A stretch of DNA of 53,783 nucleotides from assembly GCA_022984795.1 (NCBI GenBank), contig JALIHJ010000082.1:1-53783 (forward strand), in the 5' to 3' direction. The DNA comes from Fabrea salina. Its lineage: Eukaryota > Ciliophora > Heterotrichea > Heterotrichida > Fabreidae. The notes beneath the pieces are model-generated. The model worked only from the letters and a program-made list of their open reading frames with translations, did no database searches and was not told the origin of the DNA. Position numbers and translations under genes: made by a program. Positions 17,798 through 25,938 of this stretch are shown piece after piece; the first letter of the stretch is position 1; every line of letters begins with the position of its first letter.

Positions 17798-17804
17798 TTA
17801 TTAG

Positions 17805-19292
17805 TTAAGAAGACCTAATGATTTCATAGCCGTAGTTCTCTCCTAAAGCAAGTTTTTCTCTTAAGTTTTGGTTTTCTTTAATAAGTGTTCGGTTGTCGTG
17901 TTCAGTTTCTGCTTTTTCGTGTTTTAAGTTGTCTAGTTGAGAAGTCAGTCCGTTTATTTGTTCGGTTAAGGTCTGGTGCAGAAGGTTCTTTGAAGAAATC
18001 AGGTTTTCTATTTGTTTGGAGTACTTAGAGTTTTCTTTTTCAAGGGCTTGTTGCTTAGTTAAGCTTTGAGCACATTTGTTGATGGCTTCGTTCATGGCTT
18101 CTCGGAGTTGGTCTCTTTCGTCTGTGAGGTATTCTAGGTCTTGGAGTGACTTTTCCATCTTTTCTTTGAGGAGTTCTTCTGAGGCTACTTGGTTTTCTCT
18201 GAGTTCTTCTAGTTTCTGTCTGTAACTTCCGTTTTCTGCTTCTAAAACTTTTACTTGGTCTTTTAAGGCACAGTTTTCTTCAGCTAAGGTTTCTAGTTCG
18301 GTTATTTTGGCTTTAAGGTGTTCTTGGAGTTGTTGGGTGTGTTCTTCTTGTTGTTTGATAGCTTCTTGGGCTTCCTAAGTAACAGTTACTTTTTCTTTAG
18401 CAGTTAAGTTTTCGTGTTCATAGTACAAGTTGCTGATTTGTTCTCGGTAGTTCTCTAGTTCTGTTTCCATTTGACTTTGGACTCTTTTGGAGTTTTCGTA
18501 TTTACTTGCTAGTTCTTGGGTTTCAAGTTGTATTTGCTGGCGGACTTCTTCTACAGGCACTGATTCGTTTTTGGATACGTGGTCGATGTACTCAATGAGT
18601 CTTCTGTTTTCTTCTTGGAGTTCTGACAGCTGGAACTGGGTGGTTTCTTTTTCTTTAGTTAAGTTAATCATTTGGCGCTGCAGGTTCATAAGTTCTTCGT
18701 TGTTGCTTTGCCGGATGAATTTAAGTTCTTGAACGTTGGTTTCAGCTACTTCTAAGTCACTTTGCAGGTGGGAAATGATTTGTTTGTACTCCGCTTGGGC
18801 TTCTGAAGATTGTTGGAGTTGGTCCTTGGTTTCAGCTAGGTCGCACAGAATGTTTCCGCGGATATCCCCTAGGCCGTAGTCTTCGCAGCGGATTTCAAGG
18901 CCTTTGCTGAGGACTCTTACGTGGTCTTTATACTGTTCAAGGGTGTTTTTGAGGTCTTCTATTTGTTTGAGTAGTTTGGAGTTTTCTTCTTTGACTGTAA
19001 AAGTAGTTGCAGGGTCGCCTTTGCCAGTGACTTTAACGTAGTTTTCTAGTTTCCTTATTATTTGTTTTTTATACTCTAGGTCTTCTTCAAGTTTGTACTT
19101 CTGTTCCACTATATTTTCTAAGTTTTCTCTTAAGCGCTTTGCTTCTTTTTCGGCATTTTGAGTTTGAATTTTGAGTTTTTTCTTTTCGTTAGATGAATCT
19201 TCGTTCTTCTGCAGTAGTTTTTCGTATTGTTTGTAAAGTTTATCGTAAGAAGCTTTGATGTTCTTTTCGTGTGAACTGTGGTTTTTCCTCAT
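17805..19292 (-). CDS. Long coiled-coil protein, two exons (unknown)
   Basis: The two exons, 19292-18390 and 18374-17805, are joined across a 15-nt intron and give 490 residues. Without splicing the frame stops just after KEK. With splicing it continues into EAQEAIKQQEEH and on to a second long open frame ending EIIRSS. The protein is coiled coil almost throughout, rich in Glu, Gln, Lys and Leu, with one break near residues 140-155 (RCEDYGLGDIRGN). No family is recognised; a structural role at centrosome, cortex or cilium is a guess. The start is preceded by AGTTATAA. Confidence 0.82.
18375..18389 (-). other. 15-nt intron
   Basis: On the minus strand it reads GTAACTGTTACTTAG. It contains an in-frame TAG, and its removal joins two long coiled-coil reading frames in phase. 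Length and ends match the other introns here. Confidence 0.88.
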
Positions 19293-19326
19293 TTATAACT
19301 ATTGATCTCCATTGCCCAAATAAAAT
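19293..19326. promoter_or_regulatory. 34-bp divergent spacer (coiled-coil gene / OSCP)
   Basis: The spacer has TTATAACTATTG next to the minus-strand start and CCAAATAAAAT next to the plus-strand start. Both starts are immediately flanked by A/T-rich TATAA-like or ATAAA words. It probably serves both genes. Confidence 0.45.
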
Positions 19327-19896
19327 ATGCTTGCTCGCTTAGCCCGGAACTTCAGCACCCTAGGTGAAAGGTACTCACAAACTCTCTTCAAAAGCGCAGG
19401 AGATGCTGGCGAGTTAGAAAAGGTCTCTGAAGACATGAAGTACCTAATTGAGTTGCACTCCGCTTCAGAAGACTTCAAAGTCCTCCTCAACGACCCAACC
19501 ATCAGGAAAGACAACCTCGAAAAAATCATGGGCGAGCTCACTAACAAAGCTCAGTTCTCCAAAACCACCCAAAAGGCCATCCAACTCATGACGGAAAACA
19601 AACGACTCAACTTCCTCCCAGAAGTCGCCAAAAACTACCAAGAGCACATGAAAGCTCGTGAAAGAAAAGAAGTCGTCAAAGTAGTTGCTGCTGAAGAACT
19701 CTCCAACGCCCAGAAAAAACAAGTCGAAGCTGCTCTCAAAGATTTCGATAAGACCAAAACTTACGAGCTCACCTTTGCAGTAGACCAGTCAATCCTAGGC
19801 GGACTCCAGTTGTACTTCCCAACTGCTTTCATGGACTTGTCTTTGAAGTCCCGTCTTGACAAGATCAAGGACGAAGTAGGGTCCATGGGTATCTAA
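19327..19896 (+). CDS. Mitochondrial ATP synthase OSCP (delta) subunit
   Basis: The product has 189 residues. The N-terminus MLARLARNFSTLGERY is a typical mitochondrial presequence running into the conserved RY-x2-TLF-x-A start of OSCP. The helical domain with DFKVLLNDPTIRKDNL and NKRLNFLPEV is followed by the C-terminal part TFAVDQSILGGLQLYF and the terminal SRLDKIK. OSCP connects the F1 head to the peripheral stalk of ATP synthase in the inner membrane. Only 1 bp separates its stop from the stop of the convergent CRNKL1 gene. Confidence 0.93.
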   Translation: MLARLARNFSTLGERYSQTLFKSAGDAGELEKVSEDMKYLIELHSASEDFKVLLNDPTIRKDNLEKIMGELTNKAQFSKTTQKAIQLMTENKRLNFLPEVAKNYQEHMKARERKEVVKVVAAEELSNAQKKQVEAALKDFDKTKTYELTFAVDQSILGGLQLYFPTAFMDLSLKSRLDKIKDEVGSMGI

Positions 19897-19897
19897 G

Positions 19898-21886
19898 TTA
19901 AGCGTCTTTATTAGCTTTCCACTTATGTGCAAACTCAAGTATCTTAAGGTTCTTGGCTTGTTTTTCTTCGTCGGGGAAAATGTAGTCGATGTACTCCTCG
20001 TAAGCGTCAGTTCCTTCAATTTGTCTTTTCTTCTTGACTTTTCGGGGCAACTTGGCTTTAAGTGACTCAGCTGTTTCTGGGTCTTCTGACTCAATCCAGT
20101 GCTCTAAAAGCAGCAGTCTGGACTCCTTGTCTCCAATGTCCCTGAAGTATTCCTCAGCTTCTTGAAGCACCTCTCTAGCTTTTTCTGGGTTGTTCTGTGA
20201 GTACTCCAGTTCTGAGTAGGAAACCCAAACCTTGAGGTGTTTGGTTTTGCCCAGAAGTCGAGTGTACAGTTCCCTTACTTTGGCTATGTTGCCTTCTTCA
20301 AGCTCCATGTCAATGTAGGCTTTCCAAACCACTTCAGGCATGTCCAAAGCACCTTGCGAAATAGCCAGTTCCATAATAGCAGTGCTTCTTTCAGTTTCGC
20401 CTAGGGTTCTTTCCAGTTCCCCAAACCTTATCCAAGCTTTAGGACTTGCTGGGTTGCTTTCTATCCACTTTTGGTACACTCTGCGGCACCTGTCTATGCA
20501 GCCTAGCTGAGTTTCTAACTCAATGTAGGCTTCAAAGACTCTATCGTTTCCACTCTTAGCGATTCCGTTGCCAAGGATCTTCCTGGCTTTTTCTAGGTCT
20601 TTTTGTCTGACTTCGAAATGAGCGTACAGCACCCAAAGCTTAGAAAAAGAAAAGTGTTGGTGAGGGATTACTTCAAGTGCTTTGTTGTAGATTTCTCTGG
20701 CTTTTTGGGGTTCTTTTTGCTTTTCTTCAAAAACAGCGTAATTAATCCAAAAGTAGATGTACCGCCTCCAGTGCTTTTTTTGGTTTGAAGGCGGCAGGTT
20801 TGCAATGGCTCGTTCGTAAACTTCTCTAATTCTATTTACATGCTCTTGGGACTCTTCTAACTTGATGTAGTCAAACCAAGTGTCGTACTTCATTGGGTTC
20901 TCTGCGAGTATTTGTTCGTAGAGTGCTCTGCGTTTGTTGAGCACCACGATTTCAAGGTTCATAGTAGATCCGTACTGCTTTTCGAAGTTAATGTAATTAT
21001 GGTACAGTTTAGGAGCCTTGGCTTTAGGTATTTTTTCCAAAGCAAAGTTAAACAGCATTCTAGCGTTGTCGTATTCGTGAGCCTTAATTTCAAAGTCAGT
21101 GAATTCCAAAAACAACTCTTCTTCGTAAGCGTGGGGGCCTAACTCGTCAATGGCCTTTTGGTAAACTTGGCGAGCTCTGAGTCTGTTTCTGTGTTTCTCC
21201 TCAAACTTAGCTACTTTTATAAAAGTAGACACTTGCGGGTGCGAGTGGATCATTCTGTACATAACTTCTCTTGCCTTTTGAAGTTCCCCCATTCTTTCTT
21301 CGAACTTCGAATAGAGTATCCAGGCGTTCTGAGTAGGTTCTGTTTGCATCCAGCGTTCAAAAATGCTCCGGGCTCCTCTGTAGTTACTCAGCATTTCTTC
21401 CATGTAGGTGTACTTATACCAAAACTGGTCTACTCTAGGGTGCAGGTACACTGCTCGTTCCCAAACGTTCCTGGCATGGTTCACGTACTTGTGGCGCATT
21501 TCCATTTCGGCGTACTTCAGCCACAGTGAAGTGTTGCGGTAGTCCACGTTAATAGCTCTTTCAAAAACGCTTCGGGCTCGCTTTAGGTCTCCCAAACCTT
21601 CTTCGAAACTAGCGTACTTGACCCAAGAACTAATGTGGTGTCTTTGTTTCCTCACAATGTTTTCGAACTCAGCTCTTTTTCTGTGCATGTAGTCTTCAAG
21701 TTCCTCGTCATCGTTGATTTGGACTCTAGGAGGTCTCATGTCGTCTACTTGGTTGCTAAGGGCTTCAGCTATGAGTTGTTCTCCTGTGATTTGCACGTCA
21801 GCAGGGGCTTTGTTTTTGACTCGGGGAAGTCGCACACTCATTTGACTTGGGGGCAAAGAGTAATCAGGGCGTTCTATTGGGTCCAT
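19898..21886 (-). CDS. CRNKL1: Crooked neck-like splicing factor (CRNKL1/Clf1), HAT repeats
   Basis: The product has 662 residues. After an N-terminal QITGEQLIAEA and an ELEDYMHRKRAEFE stretch typical of Crooked neck, the protein is a solenoid of about 14 half-a-TPR repeats with the W..Y..(F/M)E and AR.(I/V)(F/W)ER pattern. Crooked neck/Clf1 is part of the NineTeen-associated complex and of the catalytic spliceosome. I chose the ATG at 21886 (MDPIERPDYS). The frame runs on to 21913, but this would cross the start of the divergent gene at 21892. Its stop lies 1 bp from that of OSCP. Confidence 0.95.
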   Translation of the reverse strand: MDPIERPDYSLPPSQMSVRLPRVKNKAPADVQITGEQLIAEALSNQVDDMRPPRVQINDDEELEDYMHRKRAEFENIVRKQRHHISSWVKYASFEEGLGDLKRARSVFERAINVDYRNTSLWLKYAEMEMRHKYVNHARNVWERAVYLHPRVDQFWYKYTYMEEMLSNYRGARSIFERWMQTEPTQNAWILYSKFEERMGELQKAREVMYRMIHSHPQVSTFIKVAKFEEKHRNRLRARQVYQKAIDELGPHAYEEELFLEFTDFEIKAHEYDNARMLFNFALEKIPKAKAPKLYHNYINFEKQYGSTMNLEIVVLNKRRALYEQILAENPMKYDTWFDYIKLEESQEHVNRIREVYERAIANLPPSNQKKHWRRYIYFWINYAVFEEKQKEPQKAREIYNKALEVIPHQHFSFSKLWVLYAHFEVRQKDLEKARKILGNGIAKSGNDRVFEAYIELETQLGCIDRCRRVYQKWIESNPASPKAWIRFGELERTLGETERSTAIMELAISQGALDMPEVVWKAYIDMELEEGNIAKVRELYTRLLGKTKHLKVWVSYSELEYSQNNPEKAREVLQEAEEYFRDIGDKESRLLLLEHWIESEDPETAESLKAKLPRKVKKKRQIEGTDAYEEYIDYIFPDEEKQAKNLKILEFAHKWKANKDA

Positions 21887-21891
21887 TTTAT
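21887..21891. promoter_or_regulatory. 5-bp divergent spacer CAT-TTTAT-ATG
   Basis: Just five bases (TTTAT) separate the outward-facing ATGs of CRNKL1 and the pseudouridine synthase. If both ATGs are used, transcription must start within or directly at the opposing coding sequences. Confidence 0.6.
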
Positions 21892-22863
21892 ATGGTAAAA
21901 AGGAAAACAGCACTCCTTGTGTCTTATAATGGGTCTGCTTTCAAAGGAAGCCAACTCCAAAACACAGACGTTAGAACTGTAGAAAGAGACTTAGAACAGG
22001 CACTGTATGAAGCAGGCTGCATAGCTCCTTCGAACCACGGCAACTTGTCCAAGGTCAACTGGAGCAGAGCTTCCAGAACTGACAAAGGCGTGCATGCCCT
22101 TTGCACTGTTTTTGCTATGAAGATGCTTTACGACGAAAGGCCCAGTGAAAGACTCCTTGAAGACATTAACTCACGACTGAATTCTGATATAAGACTAATA
22201 GGACTGAGATTAGTTGTTGACAAGTTTGACGCTAAGAAACTATCTTCTTACCGTGAGTACGAGTACCTGTTTCCCTATCAAGCCTTAACACTCGAAAGGA
22301 CTCTTGACGAGTCCGTGGTTCAAGAGCTCAACAAAATCGCTAGTAAGTTCCAAGGCACTCACAAGTTCCACAACTACACAAGGAAACTCAAAATGGGAGA
22401 CCCTCAAGCCAAAAGATACATTGTTAAGTTCGAAGCTTTGGAGCCCATCCAGCACAACCAAGTTCCTTTTCTCAGGTTCAAACTTACTGGTCAGAGTTTT
22501 CTTTATCACCAAATTCGCAAAATGATAGCAATGACTCTAGGTGTGTTTCTAGAACACTTTTCTCTAGAGGCCATTCAGGAGTCCTTTGAGAGTGAAAACT
22601 ACTTTGTGCCTTTAGCTCCAGCTGAGGGCTTGATGCTTTCACAAATCAGCTTTGTGCACTACAACCGAAAAAACACCCACAGACCTATTGCAATAGGAGC
22701 TCAAGAAGAACAACAGATGCAAGAGTTCCTAGAAACAAACCTGCTTCCTGAGATCTACTCACACTACCCTACCTTTTTGAAGTTCGGAACTGACTTAAAA
22801 AGCGGGAACTTAAGAGACTACGACGACGACACTTCAAAGCCCTCTAAAAAAGCAGAGTCTTAA
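21892..22863 (+). CDS. tRNA pseudouridine synthase, TruA/PUS1 type
   Basis: The product has 323 residues. LLVSYNGSAFKGSQLQ at the start and SRTDKGVHAL with the catalytic aspartate at residue 64 are the TruA-family hallmarks. Later GQSFLYHQIRKMI matches the conserved C-terminal motif. The family isomerises uridine to pseudouridine in tRNAs; eukaryotic PUS1 also acts on other RNAs. The acidic/basic tail is short and there is no obvious mitochondrial presequence. I chose the ATG at 21892, because the longer frame from 21847 overlaps CRNKL1. Confidence 0.93.
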   Translation: MVKRKTALLVSYNGSAFKGSQLQNTDVRTVERDLEQALYEAGCIAPSNHGNLSKVNWSRASRTDKGVHALCTVFAMKMLYDERPSERLLEDINSRLNSDIRLIGLRLVVDKFDAKKLSSYREYEYLFPYQALTLERTLDESVVQELNKIASKFQGTHKFHNYTRKLKMGDPQAKRYIVKFEALEPIQHNQVPFLRFKLTGQSFLYHQIRKMIAMTLGVFLEHFSLEAIQESFESENYFVPLAPAEGLMLSQISFVHYNRKNTHRPIAIGAQEEQQMQEFLETNLLPEIYSHYPTFLKFGTDLKSGNLRDYDDDTSKPSKKAES

Positions 22864-22892
22864 ATTATAATTGGGTAATTACAAAACGGCTA

Positions 22893-24089
22893 ATGAAAAT
22901 AGTAATATTCCTTTTGGCACTCCAGGTGTTTTCTGAGCAACTAAAATTAGGAACTACTTCCCAAATGCAAATACAATTAAAGAAATTAACTCTGAGCAAA
23001 GCTGAAAAACTGTCCCTGATATCCTATATCAAACAAGCCAGAACAACAGGCTCTTCTTTTTTGTCGCTCAAATCAGGACTAGACACCAGTGTACCTATCA
23101 AGAACTTTGCCAACACCCAATTTGTAGGAACTGTAGGTGTGGGCAGCCCTCCCCAGTGGATTGACGTCATCTTCGACACAGGAAGTGCTAACTTTTGGGT
23201 GAACTCGAAAATGTGCAAGGAAAGTTCTTGCAAGTCAAGGCCTTACTACGACCACTCTGAAAGCAAAGACTACAAAAAGGACGGCCACAAAATTTCGGTC
23301 CAGTTTGGAACTGGTGCTTTGGAAGGAAAAATCAGCAAAGACACAGTCACCATTGGGGGACTTGAAATCCCTCGCCAAACCTTTGCTGAAGTAACTGATG
23401 AAGACGGGGCAGTATTCAATAATGCTAAGTTCAGTGGGTTGCTAGGGTTATCTTTTCCCTCTCTAGGAGCCCCTGGAACTGTTCCTGTGTTTGACCATAT
23501 AATGAAGTCAGAGCTCCTGGAACAAAACATAATTACTTTCTACTACTCACTTAACCCAAAAGAAGACTCCCAACTTACCTTTGGCTACCTAGACTACTCT
23601 AAGTTTGAAGGGGACGTCCACTGGGTACCTTTGGTAAGTGACCTTCTTATGTACTGGCTCATAGAAATAGAAGACGTTAGGTTAGGAACAGTGAGTTTGG
23701 GAGTTTGTAACCCTAAGTGCCACGCAGCTGTTGACACAGGCACTTCGTTACTTTCTGCTCCTTCAAGCCACCTCGACCTGATATTTTCTTATATGGAAGA
23801 CTGCAGTCGGTACTTTGAGTTCCCAGACATCGTGCTTGTAATTAACGGAGAAGAGTACTCAATTCCGCCTAAGGACTATGTGATTACCATTACAGATGAA
23901 GGCGAAGACGACCCTGGCCTTCACTCAGTTGGTTTCGAAGAGTGCACTTTAGCCTTTATGTCCATAGACGTTCCTCCACCTGACGGGCCTCTATGGATTT
24001 TAGGTGATATTTTCATGGCTTCTTACTACACTATTTTTGACAGAGACAACTTGCGTGTCGGTTTTGCAAAAGCATTTCATAAAAAATAA
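22893..24089 (+). CDS. Pepsin/cathepsin D-like aspartyl protease
   Basis: The product has 398 residues. It has a signal peptide (MKIVIFLLALQVFSEQ), a short propeptide to about residue 65, and then two catalytic motifs: FDTGSANFWV (Asp about 95) and AAVDTGTSLL (Asp about 280). The conserved QFGTGALEGKISKDTV flap region and the C-terminal WILGDIFMASYYTIFD are present. It is expected to act in lysosome-like food vacuoles or be secreted. It ends 8 bp before the next gene on the same strand. Confidence 0.94.
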   Translation: MKIVIFLLALQVFSEQLKLGTTSQMQIQLKKLTLSKAEKLSLISYIKQARTTGSSFLSLKSGLDTSVPIKNFANTQFVGTVGVGSPPQWIDVIFDTGSANFWVNSKMCKESSCKSRPYYDHSESKDYKKDGHKISVQFGTGALEGKISKDTVTIGGLEIPRQTFAEVTDEDGAVFNNAKFSGLLGLSFPSLGAPGTVPVFDHIMKSELLEQNIITFYYSLNPKEDSQLTFGYLDYSKFEGDVHWVPLVSDLLMYWLIEIEDVRLGTVSLGVCNPKCHAAVDTGTSLLSAPSSHLDLIFSYMEDCSRYFEFPDIVLVINGEEYSIPPKDYVITITDEGEDDPGLHSVGFEECTLAFMSIDVPPPDGPLWILGDIFMASYYTIFDRDNLRVGFAKAFHKK

Positions 24090-24097
24090 ACTGTTAA

Positions 24098-24961
24098 ATG
24101 GGAAACAGCAACTGCATAGAGCAAAACAACCTGGAAGAACTAGAAATCTCACAGTTAAGTCACCAAAAAGAGCATGCTCCAGACCAAGAAGTTCAGTTTG
24201 AATGGAAAACACAAGAAGTAAATGAAGCTCCTAATGAAGAAGTGCTGCTTGAGGAAAGAGTTGATTGTGAGTACCACGAGCCAACAGAAACCCTTTCAAG
24301 CAACGGGTTTTGTGAATACATCCATAACGAGTCCCAAACTGAGCCCCAAAGTCAAATCTGCACAGAACGCCAGACAGAACCCCAGGATATCCAGTCCATG
24401 GAAGGAAAACTTCTGAGAGTCAAAAACCTTACCAAGAACCTTCTGGTTGAAAGGTACTGTGTGCTTGAAAAGCAAAAGTTCTACTACTTCAAGTCAGAGT
24501 TTTCCTACCTGTGCCGAAACAAGCCAATAGGATTTTTAGACACTAAATTAGTAGCTGCAGTAAGGAGATCCTCTAAGGGCCCTAACTATTTCTTAGAACT
24601 CCTTTACAAAAGCGAACCAGACACCGAAAACACCTCCATGAACATACCTTCCAAACAATCCAGCAACTCACCCTTCAAAGTAGAAAAAGGACACCTCATG
24701 AGCAGGCCTAGATTCTTAGACCCGCACCCCAAAAGGTTTACAAAATCCGCGACCACTAAGAAACTAACTCCTACTAAAAAAGAAAAGTTCAGAGAGTCCA
24801 ACTACAAAGTAAGGGAAAGCAAAGTTTCACTGACTAAACAAGAGAATGAACTGTATTTGTACGAAAACAAACTACTGTTTGCAACTCCTAACAAACAAGA
24901 ATGGCTGGAGTGGCAAAGAGCCTTTAGCATCATACTAGGGATAAATATCATAAAAGCTTAG
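24098..24961 (+). CDS. Acylated PH-domain protein with an insertion in the domain
   Basis: The product has 287 residues. It starts MGNSNC, a likely N-myristoylation site (Gly2) with a cysteine suited to palmitoylation. After an acidic N-terminal third, a PH-like fold begins at about residue 102 (MEGKLLRVKNL..VERYCVLEKQKFYYFKSE, positions 102-133). It is interrupted by about 70 basic, Ser/Pro-rich residues and finishes with YENKLLFATPNKQEWLEW, whose last Trp is the typical C-terminal PH helix residue. I infer membrane attachment by lipid anchor and phosphoinositide binding. Its stop directly abuts that of the convergent MORN gene. Confidence 0.72.
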   Translation: MGNSNCIEQNNLEELEISQLSHQKEHAPDQEVQFEWKTQEVNEAPNEEVLLEERVDCEYHEPTETLSSNGFCEYIHNESQTEPQSQICTERQTEPQDIQSMEGKLLRVKNLTKNLLVERYCVLEKQKFYYFKSEFSYLCRNKPIGFLDTKLVAAVRRSSKGPNYFLELLYKSEPDTENTSMNIPSKQSSNSPFKVEKGHLMSRPRFLDPHPKRFTKSATTKKLTPTKKEKFRESNYKVRESKVSLTKQENELYLYENKLLFATPNKQEWLEWQRAFSIILGINIIKA

Positions 24962-25894
24962 TTACTCAAGGAACTGACTCTTTCCAATGTACTCAACCAG
25001 TTCCTCTTCCAAAATCTTTCCGTGAACCCACTTTGCTATGAAGCTGTTTCCGTCCGAACACTGGAAAGTACCTTCGCCGTGTTTCTTGTCTAAGTAGTAG
25101 TACCCAGTGTACTTCCTTCCATCTGGCCACCTGAAAGTCCCGAACCCGTGCATCTTGTTGTTCATCCAAGAACCAGTGTAGCTGCGACCGTCTCCCCAAG
25201 AGTAAATGCCTTGTCCGTGGATATTATTGTGGGCAAACTCTCCTTTGTACCAAGAACCATCTGCCCAGTTAAACTCTCCAAACCCGTGCTTTTGGCCTTC
25301 CAAGTACTGTCCTGAGTAACTTGCTCCGTCAGGCCAAACTTCGTTGCCTTGTCCGTGTTGCTTGTCCATTTCCCACTCTCCTTCGTACTTAGCTCCATCT
25401 AAGTGGACAAAAACTCCCCATCCGTTAGCACAGTCGTGCTTCCAGTCGCCTTCGTAAACGTCCCCGTTGGAGTGAATAAGTCTTCCGTAAAAGTGCTTCT
25501 TGTCCTTGTACCAAAACCCTTCGTACTTTTTGCCGTCTTGCCACACCTGGACTCCTTTGCCGTGCCGCATTCCATTTTTCCACTCGCCTTGGTATATTTC
25601 GTTGTCGCTCACCCGAACTGCTTTTTTGTCGTAAGTGCCCTTCACTGGAGCTTCTTTCAAAAACAAAGGGCCTAATTTTTTCTCTGCTATTTGCGCTTGG
25701 GGCGTTAAAAGGTGAGGTAAGCTTTTTAAGTTGTACTTTTTGCGAATGCAGAAACCCCTCCAGACTGCTTGGATCTTCACAACGCTTTTCATGGCGTCTT
25801 CAGGTTTAGTAGAGTGGCTCCTTCGAAGTGGTTCGGTTTGGAATTCCCAGGTTTTGCGAGTAGTCATCTCGAAGCATGACACTTTCGATCCCAT
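24962..25894 (-). CDS. MORN-repeat protein with IQ motif and lipid-anchor start
   Basis: The product has 310 residues. The start MGSKVSC suggests myristoylation plus palmitoylation. An IQ motif (KIQAVWRGFCIRKKY, about 39-53) should bind calmodulin or centrin. From about residue 98 there are eight MORN repeats of 23 residues (YxGxW...HGxG...DG) and a partial ninth. MORN proteins in alveolates sit at membrane-cytoskeleton junctions and basal-body regions. The frame ends next to the stop of the convergent PH-domain gene with no base between. Confidence 0.9.
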   Translation of the reverse strand: MGSKVSCFEMTTRKTWEFQTEPLRRSHSTKPEDAMKSVVKIQAVWRGFCIRKKYNLKSLPHLLTPQAQIAEKKLGPLFLKEAPVKGTYDKKAVRVSDNEIYQGEWKNGMRHGKGVQVWQDGKKYEGFWYKDKKHFYGRLIHSNGDVYEGDWKHDCANGWGVFVHLDGAKYEGEWEMDKQHGQGNEVWPDGASYSGQYLEGQKHGFGEFNWADGSWYKGEFAHNNIHGQGIYSWGDGRSYTGSWMNNKMHGFGTFRWPDGRKYTGYYYLDKKHGEGTFQCSDGNSFIAKWVHGKILEEELVEYIGKSQFLE

Positions 25895-25938
25895 TTAACA
25901 TTTAGAAATTAATAAAAGTGGTTACTTTAAATTTAATT
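25895..25938. other. 44-bp tandem intergenic region
   Basis: This short AT-rich spacer lies between the stop of the Crescerin-like gene and the start of the MORN gene on the same strand. It contains TTTAATTTAATT-type sequence and could hold both a 3' end signal and a promoter. Nothing more specific is visible. Confidence 0.4.
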
